Shown: positions 8,081 to 17,985, counted from the first letter of the stretch. The stretch: 47,157 bases of DNA from Streptomyces anandii JCM 4720 (GCF_014650655.1 NZ_BMVJ01000023.1:65481-112637); one strand, 5' to 3'. A program made the numbers and translations. Notes: generated from the sequence alone by a model not told the origin.

Positions 8081-10185
8081 TCCCGGTGTGCGACGCGCCC
8101 GGCGCCCCGGGCGCGGACGTCGCCGCCGGATACGCCGGGCGGGACGCGCGGGTGGCCCCGGTGCACTCGTCCCCGGCGGCGGGCCCGGGCGCGGCGCGCA
8201 ACGCCGGGATGCGGGCGGCCACGGGGACGTACCTGCTGTTCCTGGACGGCGACGACATGCTGGCGCCCGGCGCCCTGGCCGCGCTGGACGCCCGGCTCGC
8301 AAAGACCGGGGACGTCGACGTGCTGTACTTCGAGCACGAGCGCACGCCCTGGTGGGAGGGCGCGCCCGCCAATCCGGCCGCTGAGCTGCTCGCGGGGGCG
8401 CCCGCGCACGCCTTCTCCCCCGAACAGGCCCCGTGGCTGACGGGCGTGCGGCTGCCCGTGTGGAGCGCGGCCTACCGGCGTTCCTTCCTCACCGGGCACC
8501 AGCTCGCCTTCCCCGGCGGGCACTGGACCGGCCTGGGCTGGAGCGGCCTGGTCACGGTGGCCGCCGGACGGGTCGCGGTGCTGCGCCGGGTCGTCGTACG
8601 GCATCTGCTGCGCCGGCAGGGCAGCAGGCTGCACCAGCCGGGCGAGCACCAGTTCGACCTCCTCGAGCAGGGCGAGCGGGTGCTGGTGCGGGCGGCCGCC
8701 GCGGGCCTGTCCGAGGGACGGTACGCGGCCCTGTTCACGCAGGTCCTCGACGTCGTACTGGACACGGCCGCGCACCCCGGACGGCTGCCCGCGGGCCGGT
8801 GCCGGGCCTTCCTGCGCCGGGCCCGCCGGCTGTACCGCAGACACCGCCCGGCCGGCTTCCGCATGCCCGGCGGCCGCCCGGGTGCGCGGCTTCGGCTGCT
8901 CGCGGCGGGCGCGTACACGGCGTTTCGCGCCCTGTGCGCCGGGGACCGGGCGGCCGTGCGGGCCGCGGGGAGGCTGCCGCGCGGCCGGCGGCTGCGGGCC
9001 CGCCTGACCTACCGGTGGCATCTGTGCCGCCCGCTGGAGGAGGACCTCGTCGTCTACTGCGCGTACTGGGGCCGCGGTTACGCCTGCAGCCCGGCCGCCC
9101 TGCACGCCAAGGCACGTGAACTCGCCCCGCATCTGAGGGGGGTGTTCCTGGTCGAGCCCGGCCAGGAACACACCGTGCCGCCGGACGTCGACCACGCGGT
9201 GATCGGCAGCCCCCGCTACTGGAGGGTGCTGGCCCGCGCCAAGTACCTGGTGAACAACGCCAACTTCGCCGACGCCGTGGTCAAGCGCCCCGGCAGCGTG
9301 CACCTGCAGACCCAGCACGGCACCCCGCTGAAGACGATGGGCTGCGACCAGTCGACGTACCCCGTGGTCGCCGCCGCCACCGGCAGCTTCACCAAACTGC
9401 TGGCCCGCGTGGACCGCTGGGACTACAACCTGTCCTCCAACCGCCACTCCACCGAGATGTGGGAGCGCGCCTTCCCCGGCGGGTACGAGCCGCTGGAGTA
9501 CGGCTATCCGCGCAACGACGTATACCTCACGGCGGGCCCCGAGGACGTGGCGCGCGTCCGCCGGGAACTGGGCGTGCCCGAGGGCAGCACGGCCGTGCTG
9601 TACGCGCCCACCCACCGCGACCACCACACCGGCTTCGAGACGGGACTGGATCTCGAGGCCTTCTGCGCGGCGGCCGGCGAGGACGTCGTCGTGCTGCTGC
9701 GCGCCCACTACTTCTACGACCGCGGAGACCTGCGCGGCACCAGCGGCCGGGTCATCGACGTGACCGCGCACCGCTCCTCCGAGGACGTCTGCCTGGCCGC
9801 CGACGCGCTGGTCACGGACTACTCCTCGATCATGTTCGACTACGCCGTCCTCGACCGCCCCATCGTGGTCCTCGCCGACGACTGGGAGGTCTACCGGGAG
9901 ACCCGCGGGGTGTACTTCGACCTGATGGAGACCCCGCCGGGGCCGGTGGTGCGCACCCCGCACGAGCTGGCCCGGCTGTTCCGCGACGGCTCCTGGGCGG
10001 GGGCCCGCTCGGCGGCGCTGCGGGCGGCGTTCCGTGAGCGGTTCTGCCAGTTCGACGACGGGCGGGCCGCCGAGCGCGTGGTGCGCCGGGTGTTCCTCGG
10101 CGAGCCGCCCGAGGCGCTGCCGCCCGTGATCCCGCTCGCCGAGCGGGCCCCCGCCCCCGCCGCGGCCACTTCGGTAAGGAGCTGA
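7978..10185 (+). CDS. Bifunctional GT2 glycosyltransferase / TagF-like polyol-phosphate transferase (paralog 1)
   Basis: The 735-residue protein has an N-terminal GT-A domain (MPRFSIIVPSHG, LFLDGDDM at about residue 89) and a C-terminal CDP-glycerol:poly(glycerophosphate) transferase domain (GT-B, about residues 360-705). The TagF domain keeps QTQHGTPLK with the His at residue 447 and VTDYSSIMFDYAVLDRPIV. The first GT-A motif is unusual: the expected Tyr-Asn is SH, and VDDxS is VCDAP, which suggests weak or altered nucleotide-sugar binding. The enzyme probably extends a polyol-phosphate wall polymer on the inner membrane face. ATG 7978 follows a GAAAGAG sequence. The next paralog begins 8 bp after its stop. 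Confidence 0.85.
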   Translation: MPRFSIIVPSHGVVGRLSLALDSVLAQSFGDFELIPVCDAPGAPGADVAAGYAGRDARVAPVHSSPAAGPGAARNAGMRAATGTYLLFLDGDDMLAPGALAALDARLAKTGDVDVLYFEHERTPWWEGAPANPAAELLAGAPAHAFSPEQAPWLTGVRLPVWSAAYRRSFLTGHQLAFPGGHWTGLGWSGLVTVAAGRVAVLRRVVVRHLLRRQGSRLHQPGEHQFDLLEQGERVLVRAAAAGLSEGRYAALFTQVLDVVLDTAAHPGRLPAGRCRAFLRRARRLYRRHRPAGFRMPGGRPGARLRLLAAGAYTAFRALCAGDRAAVRAAGRLPRGRRLRARLTYRWHLCRPLEEDLVVYCAYWGRGYACSPAALHAKARELAPHLRGVFLVEPGQEHTVPPDVDHAVIGSPRYWRVLARAKYLVNNANFADAVVKRPGSVHLQTQHGTPLKTMGCDQSTYPVVAAATGSFTKLLARVDRWDYNLSSNRHSTEMWERAFPGGYEPLEYGYPRNDVYLTAGPEDVARVRRELGVPEGSTAVLYAPTHRDHHTGFETGLDLEAFCAAAGEDVVVLLRAHYFYDRGDLRGTSGRVIDVTAHRSSEDVCLAADALVTDYSSIMFDYAVLDRPIVVLADDWEVYRETRGVYFDLMETPPGPVVRTPHELARLFRDGSWAGARSAALRAAFRERFCQFDDGRAAERVVRRVFLGEPPEALPPVIPLAERAPAPAAATSVRS

Positions 10186-10193
10186 CGAGAGCA

Positions 10194-12449
10194 GTGCCCC
10201 GCTTCAGCGTCATCGTCCCCTGTTACAAGGTCCAGGGCTTCCTGCGCGAGTGCCTGGACTCGGTCCTGGAGCAGTCGTTCCGGGACTTCGAGGTGATCGC
10301 CGTCGACGACTGCTCCCCGGACGGCTCGGGCGCGATCCTCGACGAGTACGCGCGCCGCGACCCGCGCGTGCGGGTGCTGCACCTGCCCCAGAACGTGGGA
10401 CTCGGCCGCGCCCGCAACGCGGGCATGCCGCTCGCCGGCGGCGACTACCTCTTCTTCCTCGACAGCGACGACACCCTCACCCCTGGCGCGCTCGGCGCCA
10501 TGGCCGGCCGCCTGGAGGAGACCGCCGACCCGGACGTGCTGGTCTTCGACTACGCGCGCACCTACTGGTGGGGCGGGACCCGGCGCAACGTGCTGGCCCG
10601 GGTGCTGGCCGAGGCGGGCGAGGAGACGTTCACGGCCGCCGGACAGCCCCGGATCCTGGACCTGTTGATGGTGGTGTGGAACAAGCTCTACCGGCGCGAC
10701 TTCGTCGAGGCGGGCGGCTTCACCTTCCCGCCGGGCTACTACGAGGACACGCCCTGGACCTTCCCGGTGATGCTCAGCGCCGGGCGGATCGCCACCCTGG
10801 ACCGGATCTGCCTGAACTACCGCCAGCGCCGGCAGGGCAACATCCTTTCCACCACCAGCCGCAAGCACTTCGACATCCACGACCAGTACGAGCGGGTCTT
10901 CGCGTATGTCGACGCCCACCCCGAACTGGCCTCCTGGCGGCCGTATCTGCACCGCAAGATGGGCGAGCACTGCCTGGACATCCTCGCCAAGCCCGACCGG
11001 CTGCCGCCGTCCGACAAGGCCGAGTTCTTCCGCCGTACCGCCGAGCTGTTCCGCGCGCACCGGCCGGAGGGCGCGCCGGTGGACGGGGAGGTCCGGGCGC
11101 TGCTCGGCGGGTACGCCGCCCACCGGCTGCGGCGGCAGTCCGGGCGGGCCCGGCGGGAGCTGGGGCGCCGTGCGCTGCGGGCGCGCCGGGCGGTGGCCGG
11201 GCGGGTCAAGGGCGGCTGGGCCGCGCTGCACACGCTGCGCCCACTGGACCCGGACCTGGTCCTGTACTCGGCGTTCTCGCACCGGGGCGCGCTCGGCGAC
11301 CCGGCGGCGATCCACCGCAAGGCACGCGAGATCGCCCCTCATCTGCGCGGGGTGTGGGTGGTCCAGGACGCGGCCCAGGCCGAGCGGGCGGGGCTGCTGC
11401 CCCCGGACGCGGAGTACGTGCTGCCGGGCTCGCTGCGCTACCGCCAACTGGCCGCGCGGGCCGGCTACTTCGTCAACAACGTCAACTGGCCCGGCTCGCT
11501 GCCCAAGCGTCCCGGCAGCGTCCACATCCACACCCACCTGGGCACGCCGCTGAAGTTCATGGCGGCCGACCTGCTGGGCAAGCCCGGCGCCCGGCACGGC
11601 CTGGACGTGCCGGCCATGCTGGAGCGGGCCGACCGCTGGGACTACAGCCTGGTCGCCAACCGTCACTCCGAGCTGGTCTGGGAGCGGGCCTACCCCTGCC
11701 GCTTCACCTCGGTGCGCACCGGCAGCCCCCGCAACGACGTGCTGGTCAACGCGCGGCCGGGTGACGGCGCCGCGGTGCGCGCCCGGCTCGGCGTCCCGCC
11801 CGGCGACACGGTGGTGCTGTACGCGCCGACCCGCCGCGACTACCGGCGCGGCGGGCACGTCGAGCGGATCGACCTCGACCGGTTCGCGGCGGACCTCGGC
11901 CCGGGCCACACCCTGGTCGTACGGCTGCACCCCTCGCTCGCGGCCGGCCCCGCGCGCGGCATGGGCCTGGCCGAGCTGCACCGGCGCGGGGTGCTCGTCG
12001 ACGCCACCGACGAACCGCACGTGGAGGACGTCATGCTCGCCGCCGACGTGCTGGTCACGGACTACTCGGCCCTGATGTTCGACTACGCCGCCCTCGACCG
12101 GCCGATCGTCGTCCACGCCGACGACTGGGGCGCGTTCACGGCGAGCCGGGGCGCGTACTTCGACATCACCGCCCAGCCGCCCGGCCATGTCACGGGCTCG
12201 TACGCCGAGTTGGCCCACCTGTTCGCGTCGGGGCGCTGGCGGGACGCGGAGTCGGCGCGGCTGCGGGAGGCGTTCCGGGCGCGGTTCGGCGAGTTCGACG
12301 ACGGCTGGGCGGCCGAGCGGGTGGTACGGACCCTGCTGCTGGGCGAGAAGGGCTGGATGCCGGAGCCGTCCGCCCCGGCCCCGGTCCCGGCCGCCGCCGC
12401 CCAGGTGCCCGCGCAGGCCCTCGGGCACGACCGGCTCGCACCGTCATGA
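10194..12449 (+). CDS. Bifunctional GT2 glycosyltransferase / TagF-like polyol-phosphate transferase (paralog 2)
   Basis: This tandem paralog of the preceding gene (751 residues) shares the architecture and start sequence (MPRFSVIVP). The GT-A domain looks intact: PCYK, VDDCSPDGS and FFLDSDDT near residue 92. The C-terminal TagF-like domain retains VTDYSALMFDYAALDRPIV and VRLHPS. The HGT motif, however, reads THLGTPLK, with Leu449 where the family His stands and a His one residue earlier. The GTG start at 10194 is preceded by AAGGAG (10176) and GAGAG (10187). Its stop overlaps the next ATG. It likely works in the same polymer pathway with a different donor or step, which is inferred. Confidence 0.85.
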   Translation: MPRFSVIVPCYKVQGFLRECLDSVLEQSFRDFEVIAVDDCSPDGSGAILDEYARRDPRVRVLHLPQNVGLGRARNAGMPLAGGDYLFFLDSDDTLTPGALGAMAGRLEETADPDVLVFDYARTYWWGGTRRNVLARVLAEAGEETFTAAGQPRILDLLMVVWNKLYRRDFVEAGGFTFPPGYYEDTPWTFPVMLSAGRIATLDRICLNYRQRRQGNILSTTSRKHFDIHDQYERVFAYVDAHPELASWRPYLHRKMGEHCLDILAKPDRLPPSDKAEFFRRTAELFRAHRPEGAPVDGEVRALLGGYAAHRLRRQSGRARRELGRRALRARRAVAGRVKGGWAALHTLRPLDPDLVLYSAFSHRGALGDPAAIHRKAREIAPHLRGVWVVQDAAQAERAGLLPPDAEYVLPGSLRYRQLAARAGYFVNNVNWPGSLPKRPGSVHIHTHLGTPLKFMAADLLGKPGARHGLDVPAMLERADRWDYSLVANRHSELVWERAYPCRFTSVRTGSPRNDVLVNARPGDGAAVRARLGVPPGDTVVLYAPTRRDYRRGGHVERIDLDRFAADLGPGHTLVVRLHPSLAAGPARGMGLAELHRRGVLVDATDEPHVEDVMLAADVLVTDYSALMFDYAALDRPIVVHADDWGAFTASRGAYFDITAQPPGHVTGSYAELAHLFASGRWRDAESARLREAFRARFGEFDDGWAAERVVRTLLLGEKGWMPEPSAPAPVPAAAAQVPAQALGHDRLAPS

Positions 12450-13864
12450 GGGCGCCGGTGAAGACGCGGACGATCCCACGCGCGTTGCGGCCGCGCACCT
12501 GGGTCCTGGTGCTGGCCGCGCTCTTCGCGCTGCTCCAGCTCGCCACCGTCACCGGCCGGGACACCCCCGACACCAAGAACTACCTCGCCTACGCCCTGAG
12601 CCTGCGCGGCGAGGACAAGCGCGAGACCGCGGCCGTGACCATCGACTACGCGTGCGCGGGACGGGCCGCCCGGGCCCGCCGGGCACAGCGCGTGGACGTG
12701 CTGCGCTTCCACCGGCCGGACCCGGCCGCCCGGGTGGCCCGGGAGTGCCGGGCCGAGTTGTGGCGGGCGGTGTCGGCGCGGCTGCGGGCCGGGCAGAGCG
12801 GCGGGCACACCCTGCCGTTCATGTCCGAGCGCTTCATGCGGATCTTCGAGGTGCGGCCGGGCTATCCGGTCTTCCTCGTGCCGTTCCTGACGGTGTTCGG
12901 GGTGACCTGGGGGCTGTGGGCGGCGGGCGTGGCGGTCACTGCGGCGGGCGGTGTCCTCGCCTACCTGGTGCTGCGCACCCGGCGCGTGCCGGTCCCGCTC
13001 GCCCTGACCGGCCAGGCGCTCTACTACGTGCTGCCGTGCGGCACCACGGCGATGCGCCCGATGGCCGAGGGCCTGATGCTGGCCCTCACCCTGGCGGCCC
13101 TGTGGGGCTGCGCCCTCGCCCTGGGCGCGGGCGGGCGAGCACCGGGAGAGCCGCCCCGGCGGGTGTGGGCCGGAGTGGTGCTCGTGGCCGGTTCGCTGCT
13201 GGCGCTGTTCGCGGTGAAGCACTCCCAGGCGCTGTTCCTCGGGCTGTGCCTGGGCGCGGCGGGCGCGCTGATCGCCGTGGCGCGCCGGCTGCGGCGTACG
13301 GCCGCGGGCGCGGGGGTGGTGGCGATCGCGGTCGTCGGCTGCTGCGCGGTGGCGCTCACGCTGCTGGCGGCACGTGCGCTGCGCTACCCGACCGAGACCG
13401 ACAGCCTCCAGGACCTGCTCACCGACCACTACGCCCGGCCCGACCGCGCCCATCCCTGGCGGGAGCTGCTGCACCTGGAGGCGAACTTCTGGCGGGAGTG
13501 GGCGCGCAGGCAGTTGTGGCAGCCGGTGTTCGCCGCGCTGCTCGCGGCGGGCGCCTGGGGCGCGCTGCGCCGGCACCGGGCCTTCGGCCTGCTGGTGGTG
13601 GCGGCCGCGGGCACCGGGTTCCTCACCCAGGCGGCGCACCCCGACATCAGTGTGTGGGGCGAGCGGCTGATCGTGCTGGCCTGGCTGCTGCCGGTGCTCG
13701 GGGTGCCACTGCTGCTGGAGGCGGTGGCGGGCCGGGCGGCGCCGGCGTTCCCGGCTCCGCGCACGGCGGACGCCACGCCGGAGTGCACGACGGACGCCAC
13801 TGCGGACGGGCCGCCGCACCCGTGGCACACGGACGACGACGGCCGAAACCCGATCACCCGATGA
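12446..13864 (+). CDS. Polytopic membrane protein, possibly GT-C-type glycosyltransferase
   Basis: The 472-residue protein has about nine to eleven hydrophobic segments. A hydrophilic loop after TM1 (residues about 38-125) contains GRDTPDTKNYLAYAL, and a conserved-looking RPMAEGLM segment lies near residue 200. Many lipid-linked-sugar-using (GT-C) transferases have an acidic first extracytoplasmic loop like this. I see no definitive family motif, so the enzyme assignment is tentative. ATG 12446 overlaps the stop of the TagF-like gene (ATGA), so it is co-translated with the wall-polymer genes. The C-terminal tail (about 40 residues) is hydrophilic. Confidence 0.75.
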   Translation: MRAPVKTRTIPRALRPRTWVLVLAALFALLQLATVTGRDTPDTKNYLAYALSLRGEDKRETAAVTIDYACAGRAARARRAQRVDVLRFHRPDPAARVARECRAELWRAVSARLRAGQSGGHTLPFMSERFMRIFEVRPGYPVFLVPFLTVFGVTWGLWAAGVAVTAAGGVLAYLVLRTRRVPVPLALTGQALYYVLPCGTTAMRPMAEGLMLALTLAALWGCALALGAGGRAPGEPPRRVWAGVVLVAGSLLALFAVKHSQALFLGLCLGAAGALIAVARRLRRTAAGAGVVAIAVVGCCAVALTLLAARALRYPTETDSLQDLLTDHYARPDRAHPWRELLHLEANFWREWARRQLWQPVFAALLAAGAWGALRRHRAFGLLVVAAAGTGFLTQAAHPDISVWGERLIVLAWLLPVLGVPLLLEAVAGRAAPAFPAPRTADATPECTTDATADGPPHPWHTDDDGRNPITR

Positions 13865-13865
13865 G

Positions 13866-13915
13866 GTGACTGGCACGTCGGTGTGTGCCGAGCGATGGGC
13901 CGCCCGTCCGTGCCG

Positions 13916-13919
<4 letters not shown>
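13866..13919 (+). terminator. Possible bidirectional hairpin between convergent genes
   Basis: GTGACTGGCACG (13866-13877) pairs with CGTGCCGTCAC (13909-13919) with one bulge and a 31-nt loop. It lies between the membrane-protein gene and the convergent ohr gene and overlaps the ohr stop. The loop is long, so confidence is low. Confidence 0.35.
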
Positions 13920-14329
<410 letters not shown>

Positions 14330-14423
14330 GGCAGAAACCATCCCTCTCGAAACGTCGTGTCCGGGCGACCGGATCCGGCCCTGGTGGTCCGGGCCCGGCG
14401 GCCTCATGACCACAAGTAGAGCA

Positions 14424-14438
14424 CACAATTCAGTTGTG
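14424..14438. promoter_or_regulatory. OhrR operator palindrome
   Basis: CACAA-N5-TTGTG forms a dyad (CACAATTCAGTTGTG) in the divergent ohr/ohrR intergenic region, followed by another half-site-like GTGCACAATC. OhrR-type MarR regulators are known to bind AT-rich ACAATT-type dyads of this kind, so this site probably represses both genes until Cys oxidation. Confidence 0.8.
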
Positions 14439-14474
14439 CACAATCAAATGGCGGACCGGGGCTATCCTGGAGCC

Positions 14475-14966
14475 ATGACCACCGAGCTTCAGCCGGGCGC
14501 GGCCCCCGAAGAGGACTGGCTGCGCCTCGACCGCCAGATCTGCTTCTCGCTGCACGCCGCCTCGCGCGCCTTCAACGGCGTCTACCGGGTGCTCCTCAAG
14601 GAGCTCGGTCTGACCTATCCGCAGTACCTGGTGATGCTGGTGCTCTGGGAGCACGGCGAGACGCCCGTGAAGAAGCTCGGCGAGCATCTGCGCCTGGACT
14701 CCGGCACCCTCTCCCCGCTGCTCAAGCGCCTGGAGGCGGCCGGTCTGGTGCGCCGGGAGCGCAGCACGCGCGACGAGCGCTCGGTCCAGGTGGGCCTCAC
14801 CGGCGAGGGGGCGGCGCTGCGCGAGCGGGCACTGTCGGTGCCGCGCCGGATCATGTCGGCGACCGGCTTCTCCCTGGAGGAGATCCGCGATCTGCACACC
14901 CGCCTGGACCGGCTCACCACGGCCCTGGACGCGGCCGCCCTGGAGGAGACCCCCGGCTGCCGATAG
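14475..14966 (+). CDS. ohrR: MarR-family organic peroxide sensor (OhrR-like)
   Basis: This 163-residue winged-helix regulator has the conserved N-terminal sensing Cys in LDRQICFSLHAASRAF (about residue 24). The DNA-binding wing region VKKLGEHLRLDSGTLSPLLKRLEAAGLVRRERSTRDERSV is clear. In characterised OhrR proteins, oxidation of this Cys by organic peroxides releases DNA and derepresses ohr. The gene is divergent from ohr with a dyad between them. TATCCT at 14463-14468 and GGAG at 14469-14472 are very close to the ATG, so the transcript may be leaderless. The start at 14475 gives the usual family length. Confidence 0.92.
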   Translation: MTTELQPGAAPEEDWLRLDRQICFSLHAASRAFNGVYRVLLKELGLTYPQYLVMLVLWEHGETPVKKLGEHLRLDSGTLSPLLKRLEAAGLVRRERSTRDERSVQVGLTGEGAALRERALSVPRRIMSATGFSLEEIRDLHTRLDRLTTALDAAALEETPGCR

Positions 14967-15034
14967 GCGGCTCTTGGACGCCTCACCGGCGTATTGCCCG
15001 TTTTGTGGCATTAGTCCGGCTTACCATCCGCGTG

Positions 15035-16339
15035 ATGAGTGCCTCCGCCGTGCCTCGTGCCCGCCCGAACGTGAAGCGCGCCCTCGAACGCGCGCCGAGG
15101 AGGCACCGCCTCCTCGCCCTGGCGGCCGCCTGGCTGCTGACCCGTGCCCTGATGCTGTGGCTGCTCGCGCACAACACCCGGCCGCTGCTGGGCCGGGGCG
15201 CGGTGGCGCGCGAGGTGTGGAAGCTCTACCACCACTGGTACCTGGTGCTGTCCCAGGGCGCCTTCCCGGCCCACGACACGCTGTGGCAGTACCCGCCGGG
15301 CGCGGGCGTGGTGCTGCTGTCGCCCGCGCTGCTGCCGGGGCTGACGTACTTCCAGTCGTTCGTGGTGCTCACCCTCGTCGTGGACGCGGTGATCGCCGCG
15401 GCGCTGGCCCGCGCGGGCACGCGCGAGGGCCGTTCGCTGCGCGGCGCGGGCTACTGGACCCTGGGCCTGCCGCTGCTGCTGCACGTGCCCCTCGCCCGTT
15501 ACGACGTGCAGGTCACGGCCTTCGCCGTGCTGTCCCTGCTGGCGCTGCCGCGCGCCACGCGCGTGTGCGGCGTGCTCGCGGGGTTCGGCGCCCTGGTGAA
15601 GGTGTGGCCGGCCCTGGCGCTGCTGGGCACGCCCCGGGGCCGTACGACACGTTCGTCGTGGACGGCCGCCGCGCTGACCTGCGCCGGGGCCGGACTGTCC
15701 CTGGCCCTGCTGTTCCGCAACCCCCTGGCCTTCCTGCGGCAGCAGGGCGGGCGCGGGGTGCAGATCGAGTCGTTCGGCGGCACCGTGCTCTCCCTGGCCA
15801 CACACGCCGGCTGGCCCGGCCGGGTGCGCTACCAGTACGGGGCGCTGGAGTTCACCGGGCCGCACGTGCACGCCGTGGCGCGGCTCTCACTGGCGCTGTC
15901 GGCGGCCGCCCTCGGCCTGCTGGTGCTCTGGCGCGTTCGGGCCCGCCGCTGGACCGAGGCGACCCCGTACGACGCGGCCCTGAGCGCCGTACTGCTGTTC
16001 ACCGTCACCAGCCGGGTGATCAGCCCGCAGTACATGATCTGGCTGCTGGGGCTCGCCGCGGTGTGCCTGACCTCGCCCCGGACCACCCAGCGCCCGGTGG
16101 CCGCGCTGGTCGCGCTGGCGAGCCTGGTGAGCGTGATCGCCTACCCCACGCTGTACTACGAGGTCGCCGCCTGCACATGGACGGGCTGTGCGCTGATGGT
16201 CACCCGGAACGTTTTGCTGGGCGCCGCCGCGGTACTCTCCATGGCCCGGCTGTGGCGCTCGACCAAACTGGTGGCACGTCGAAGGGAACCCGCAACGGAC
16301 GCACACCGTCTTCCGCACGGGACGCCAAGTCCCTCTTAA
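15035..16339 (+). CDS. GT87-type (DUF2029) polyprenol-phosphate-dependent membrane glycosyltransferase
   Basis: The 434-residue polytopic protein has about ten TM helices. The first loop has VWKLYHHWYLVLSQGAFPAHDTLWQYPPG, which resembles the Asp/His-containing active loop of GT87 alpha-mannosyltransferases. ARYDVQVTAFAVLSLL and SRVISPQYMIWLLGL are also typical of the family. Such enzymes use polyprenyl-phospho-sugars on the outer membrane face. The context suggests it decorates the locus's wall polymer or a glycolipid. ATG 15035 was chosen because the 10 upstream codons (from GTG 15005) are weakly coding. The C-terminal tail is basic. Confidence 0.82.
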   Translation: MSASAVPRARPNVKRALERAPRRHRLLALAAAWLLTRALMLWLLAHNTRPLLGRGAVAREVWKLYHHWYLVLSQGAFPAHDTLWQYPPGAGVVLLSPALLPGLTYFQSFVVLTLVVDAVIAAALARAGTREGRSLRGAGYWTLGLPLLLHVPLARYDVQVTAFAVLSLLALPRATRVCGVLAGFGALVKVWPALALLGTPRGRTTRSSWTAAALTCAGAGLSLALLFRNPLAFLRQQGGRGVQIESFGGTVLSLATHAGWPGRVRYQYGALEFTGPHVHAVARLSLALSAAALGLLVLWRVRARRWTEATPYDAALSAVLLFTVTSRVISPQYMIWLLGLAAVCLTSPRTTQRPVAALVALASLVSVIAYPTLYYEVAACTWTGCALMVTRNVLLGAAAVLSMARLWRSTKLVARRREPATDAHRLPHGTPSPS

Positions 16340-16383
16340 CGGGAGATTACCGACCGCCCCTACCATTCCCGCACGTGGATTCC

Positions 16384-17985
16384 ATGCAGCCGCACAGCCA
16401 CCAGAAGCCCGCCGTCAGCGTCGTCGTGATCGGATACAACGACGAGGACCACATCACCCAAGCGGTGCGTTCGGCGCTCGCCCAGGGGCCCGCCGTCCGC
16501 GAGGTCGTCGCGGTGGACGACTGTTCCACGGACGGCACCTTCGACCTGCTCGGCGGCCTCGCCGCGGGCGACGATCGCGTGCGGGTGATCAGACGCGACA
16601 CCAACAGCGGCGGCTGCGGCAGCCCGCGCAACACCGGCATCGACGCGGTGACCTCGCCGTACGTGATGTTCCTGGACAGCGACGACGTGCTGCCGCCCGG
16701 CGCGGCGGACGCGCTGCTCGCCGCCGCCCGGGACGAGGACGCCGAGGTGGTGAGCGGGCTGTGCGTGCGCCGCGAGCTGCCCTCCGGGCGCGAGGTGGCC
16801 TGGCAGGAGGAGCTGTACGCGGAGACCGCCGTGCTCGACCGGCCCGCGCGGCAGCCCCGCCTGGTGCACGACACCCTCTGCGTCAACAAGCTGTACCGCA
16901 CCGACTTCCTGCGCGAGCACGCCATCCGCTTCCCCGAGGGCCGCTTCCGCTACGAGGACTTCGTGTTCACCGCGCGCGTGCTGGCCGCCGGCCCACGCAT
17001 GGTCCTCGTACCGGACCGCGTCTACGTGTGGCACGTGCGCCGCTCCGCCGAACAGCTGTCCATCTCCCTGGACCGGGCGGGCATCGACAACTGGCGGGCC
17101 CGCGCGGAGGCGAGCCGGCAGGCGTACGAGATCCTGCTGAACTCCGGCCAGAAGGAGCTGGCGCGCGCGGCCCGCGCGAAGTTCCTCGACCACGAGCTGC
17201 GCATGTACGCGCGTGAGCTGGGCCTGCGCGACGCCGAGTACCGGCGGGCCTGGTGGACGCACACCCGCGAGTTCCTCGGCGAGTACGACGCGGCGGACTG
17301 GACCACGAGCCCCACCGCACCCGGCCGCCTGCTCGCCCGCGTCGTCCTCGCCTCGCCCGAGCCGCGCGACCTGCCCCGGCTCAGGGAGCTCGCCGCCCGG
17401 CCGACCCGCCTGTGCCCGCCCTACGCGCGCGACGCCCAGGGCACGCCGGTCTGGGCCACCGACCTGCCCCAGGTCACCCTGGAGCCCTTCCTCACCCGCC
17501 CGGCCCACCGGCTCCCCCTCGCCGTGGACGCGGAACTGCGCCCACGCGCGCGTGCCACGGTGCTGCGGCTGCGCCTGCACGAGATGTACGGCCGGGTGGC
17601 CGAGGCGGGTCCGGTGGCCGTGGAGATCGAGTGGCGGCACCGGGAGCAGGGGCGCACGCGCCGGCAGGGCACGGTCGCGCTCAGGGCCGCCGGCGAGGAC
17701 CTGTGGTCGGCCGAGACGGCCGTGGACCTCGCGGCGCTCGGCGCCGGCACCTGGGACCTGCGGCTGCGGCTGCGCTTCGCCGACGGCACGGCCCGCGAGA
17801 CCACCGCGCACGCGCGCACCGGCGGGGGACTGCTGCGCCGCGGCGTCGTGCCGAGCCTGCTGCACGGCGTGCTGCTGGTCCAGCCCTACGCCACGCACTC
17901 CGGCACGCTCGCCCTGCGCCTGGCCACCGGCCTGCGCGGGGTCACCTCGGTGCTGCGCGGCCGGCTGCGCCGCCTGCTGCGCTGA
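16384..17985 (+). CDS. GT2 glycosyltransferase with C-terminal beta-rich region (TarS-like layout)
   Basis: The 533-residue protein has a GT-A domain in its first about 230 residues: VSVVVIGYNDEDHITQAV, VDDCSTDGTFDL, and MFLDSDDVLPPG with a DxD-type motif near residue 101. FPEGRFRYEDFVFTARVL is a likely acceptor/base region (Glu-Asp). A helical linker and an Arg-rich, beta-strand-rich C-terminal part (about residues 380-510) follow. This layout resembles the S. aureus wall teichoic acid glycosyltransferases TarS and TarP, but I cannot verify homology of the C-terminal part. ATG 16384 was chosen; GTG 16375 is an alternative. It probably adds sugar to the polyol-phosphate chain. Confidence 0.82.
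   Translation: MQPHSHQKPAVSVVVIGYNDEDHITQAVRSALAQGPAVREVVAVDDCSTDGTFDLLGGLAAGDDRVRVIRRDTNSGGCGSPRNTGIDAVTSPYVMFLDSDDVLPPGAADALLAAARDEDAEVVSGLCVRRELPSGREVAWQEELYAETAVLDRPARQPRLVHDTLCVNKLYRTDFLREHAIRFPEGRFRYEDFVFTARVLAAGPRMVLVPDRVYVWHVRRSAEQLSISLDRAGIDNWRARAEASRQAYEILLNSGQKELARAARAKFLDHELRMYARELGLRDAEYRRAWWTHTREFLGEYDAADWTTSPTAPGRLLARVVLASPEPRDLPRLRELAARPTRLCPPYARDAQGTPVWATDLPQVTLEPFLTRPAHRLPLAVDAELRPRARATVLRLRLHEMYGRVAEAGPVAVEIEWRHREQGRTRRQGTVALRAAGEDLWSAETAVDLAALGAGTWDLRLRLRFADGTARETTAHARTGGGLLRRGVVPSLLHGVLLVQPYATHSGTLALRLATGLRGVTSVLRGRLRRLLR

Noticed and set aside
14974..16383. In-frame extension upstream of the GT2 gene (to 14974)
   Set aside because: It overlaps the clear GT87 gene and is Arg/Pro/Gly-rich; the GT2 fold begins just after ATG 16384.
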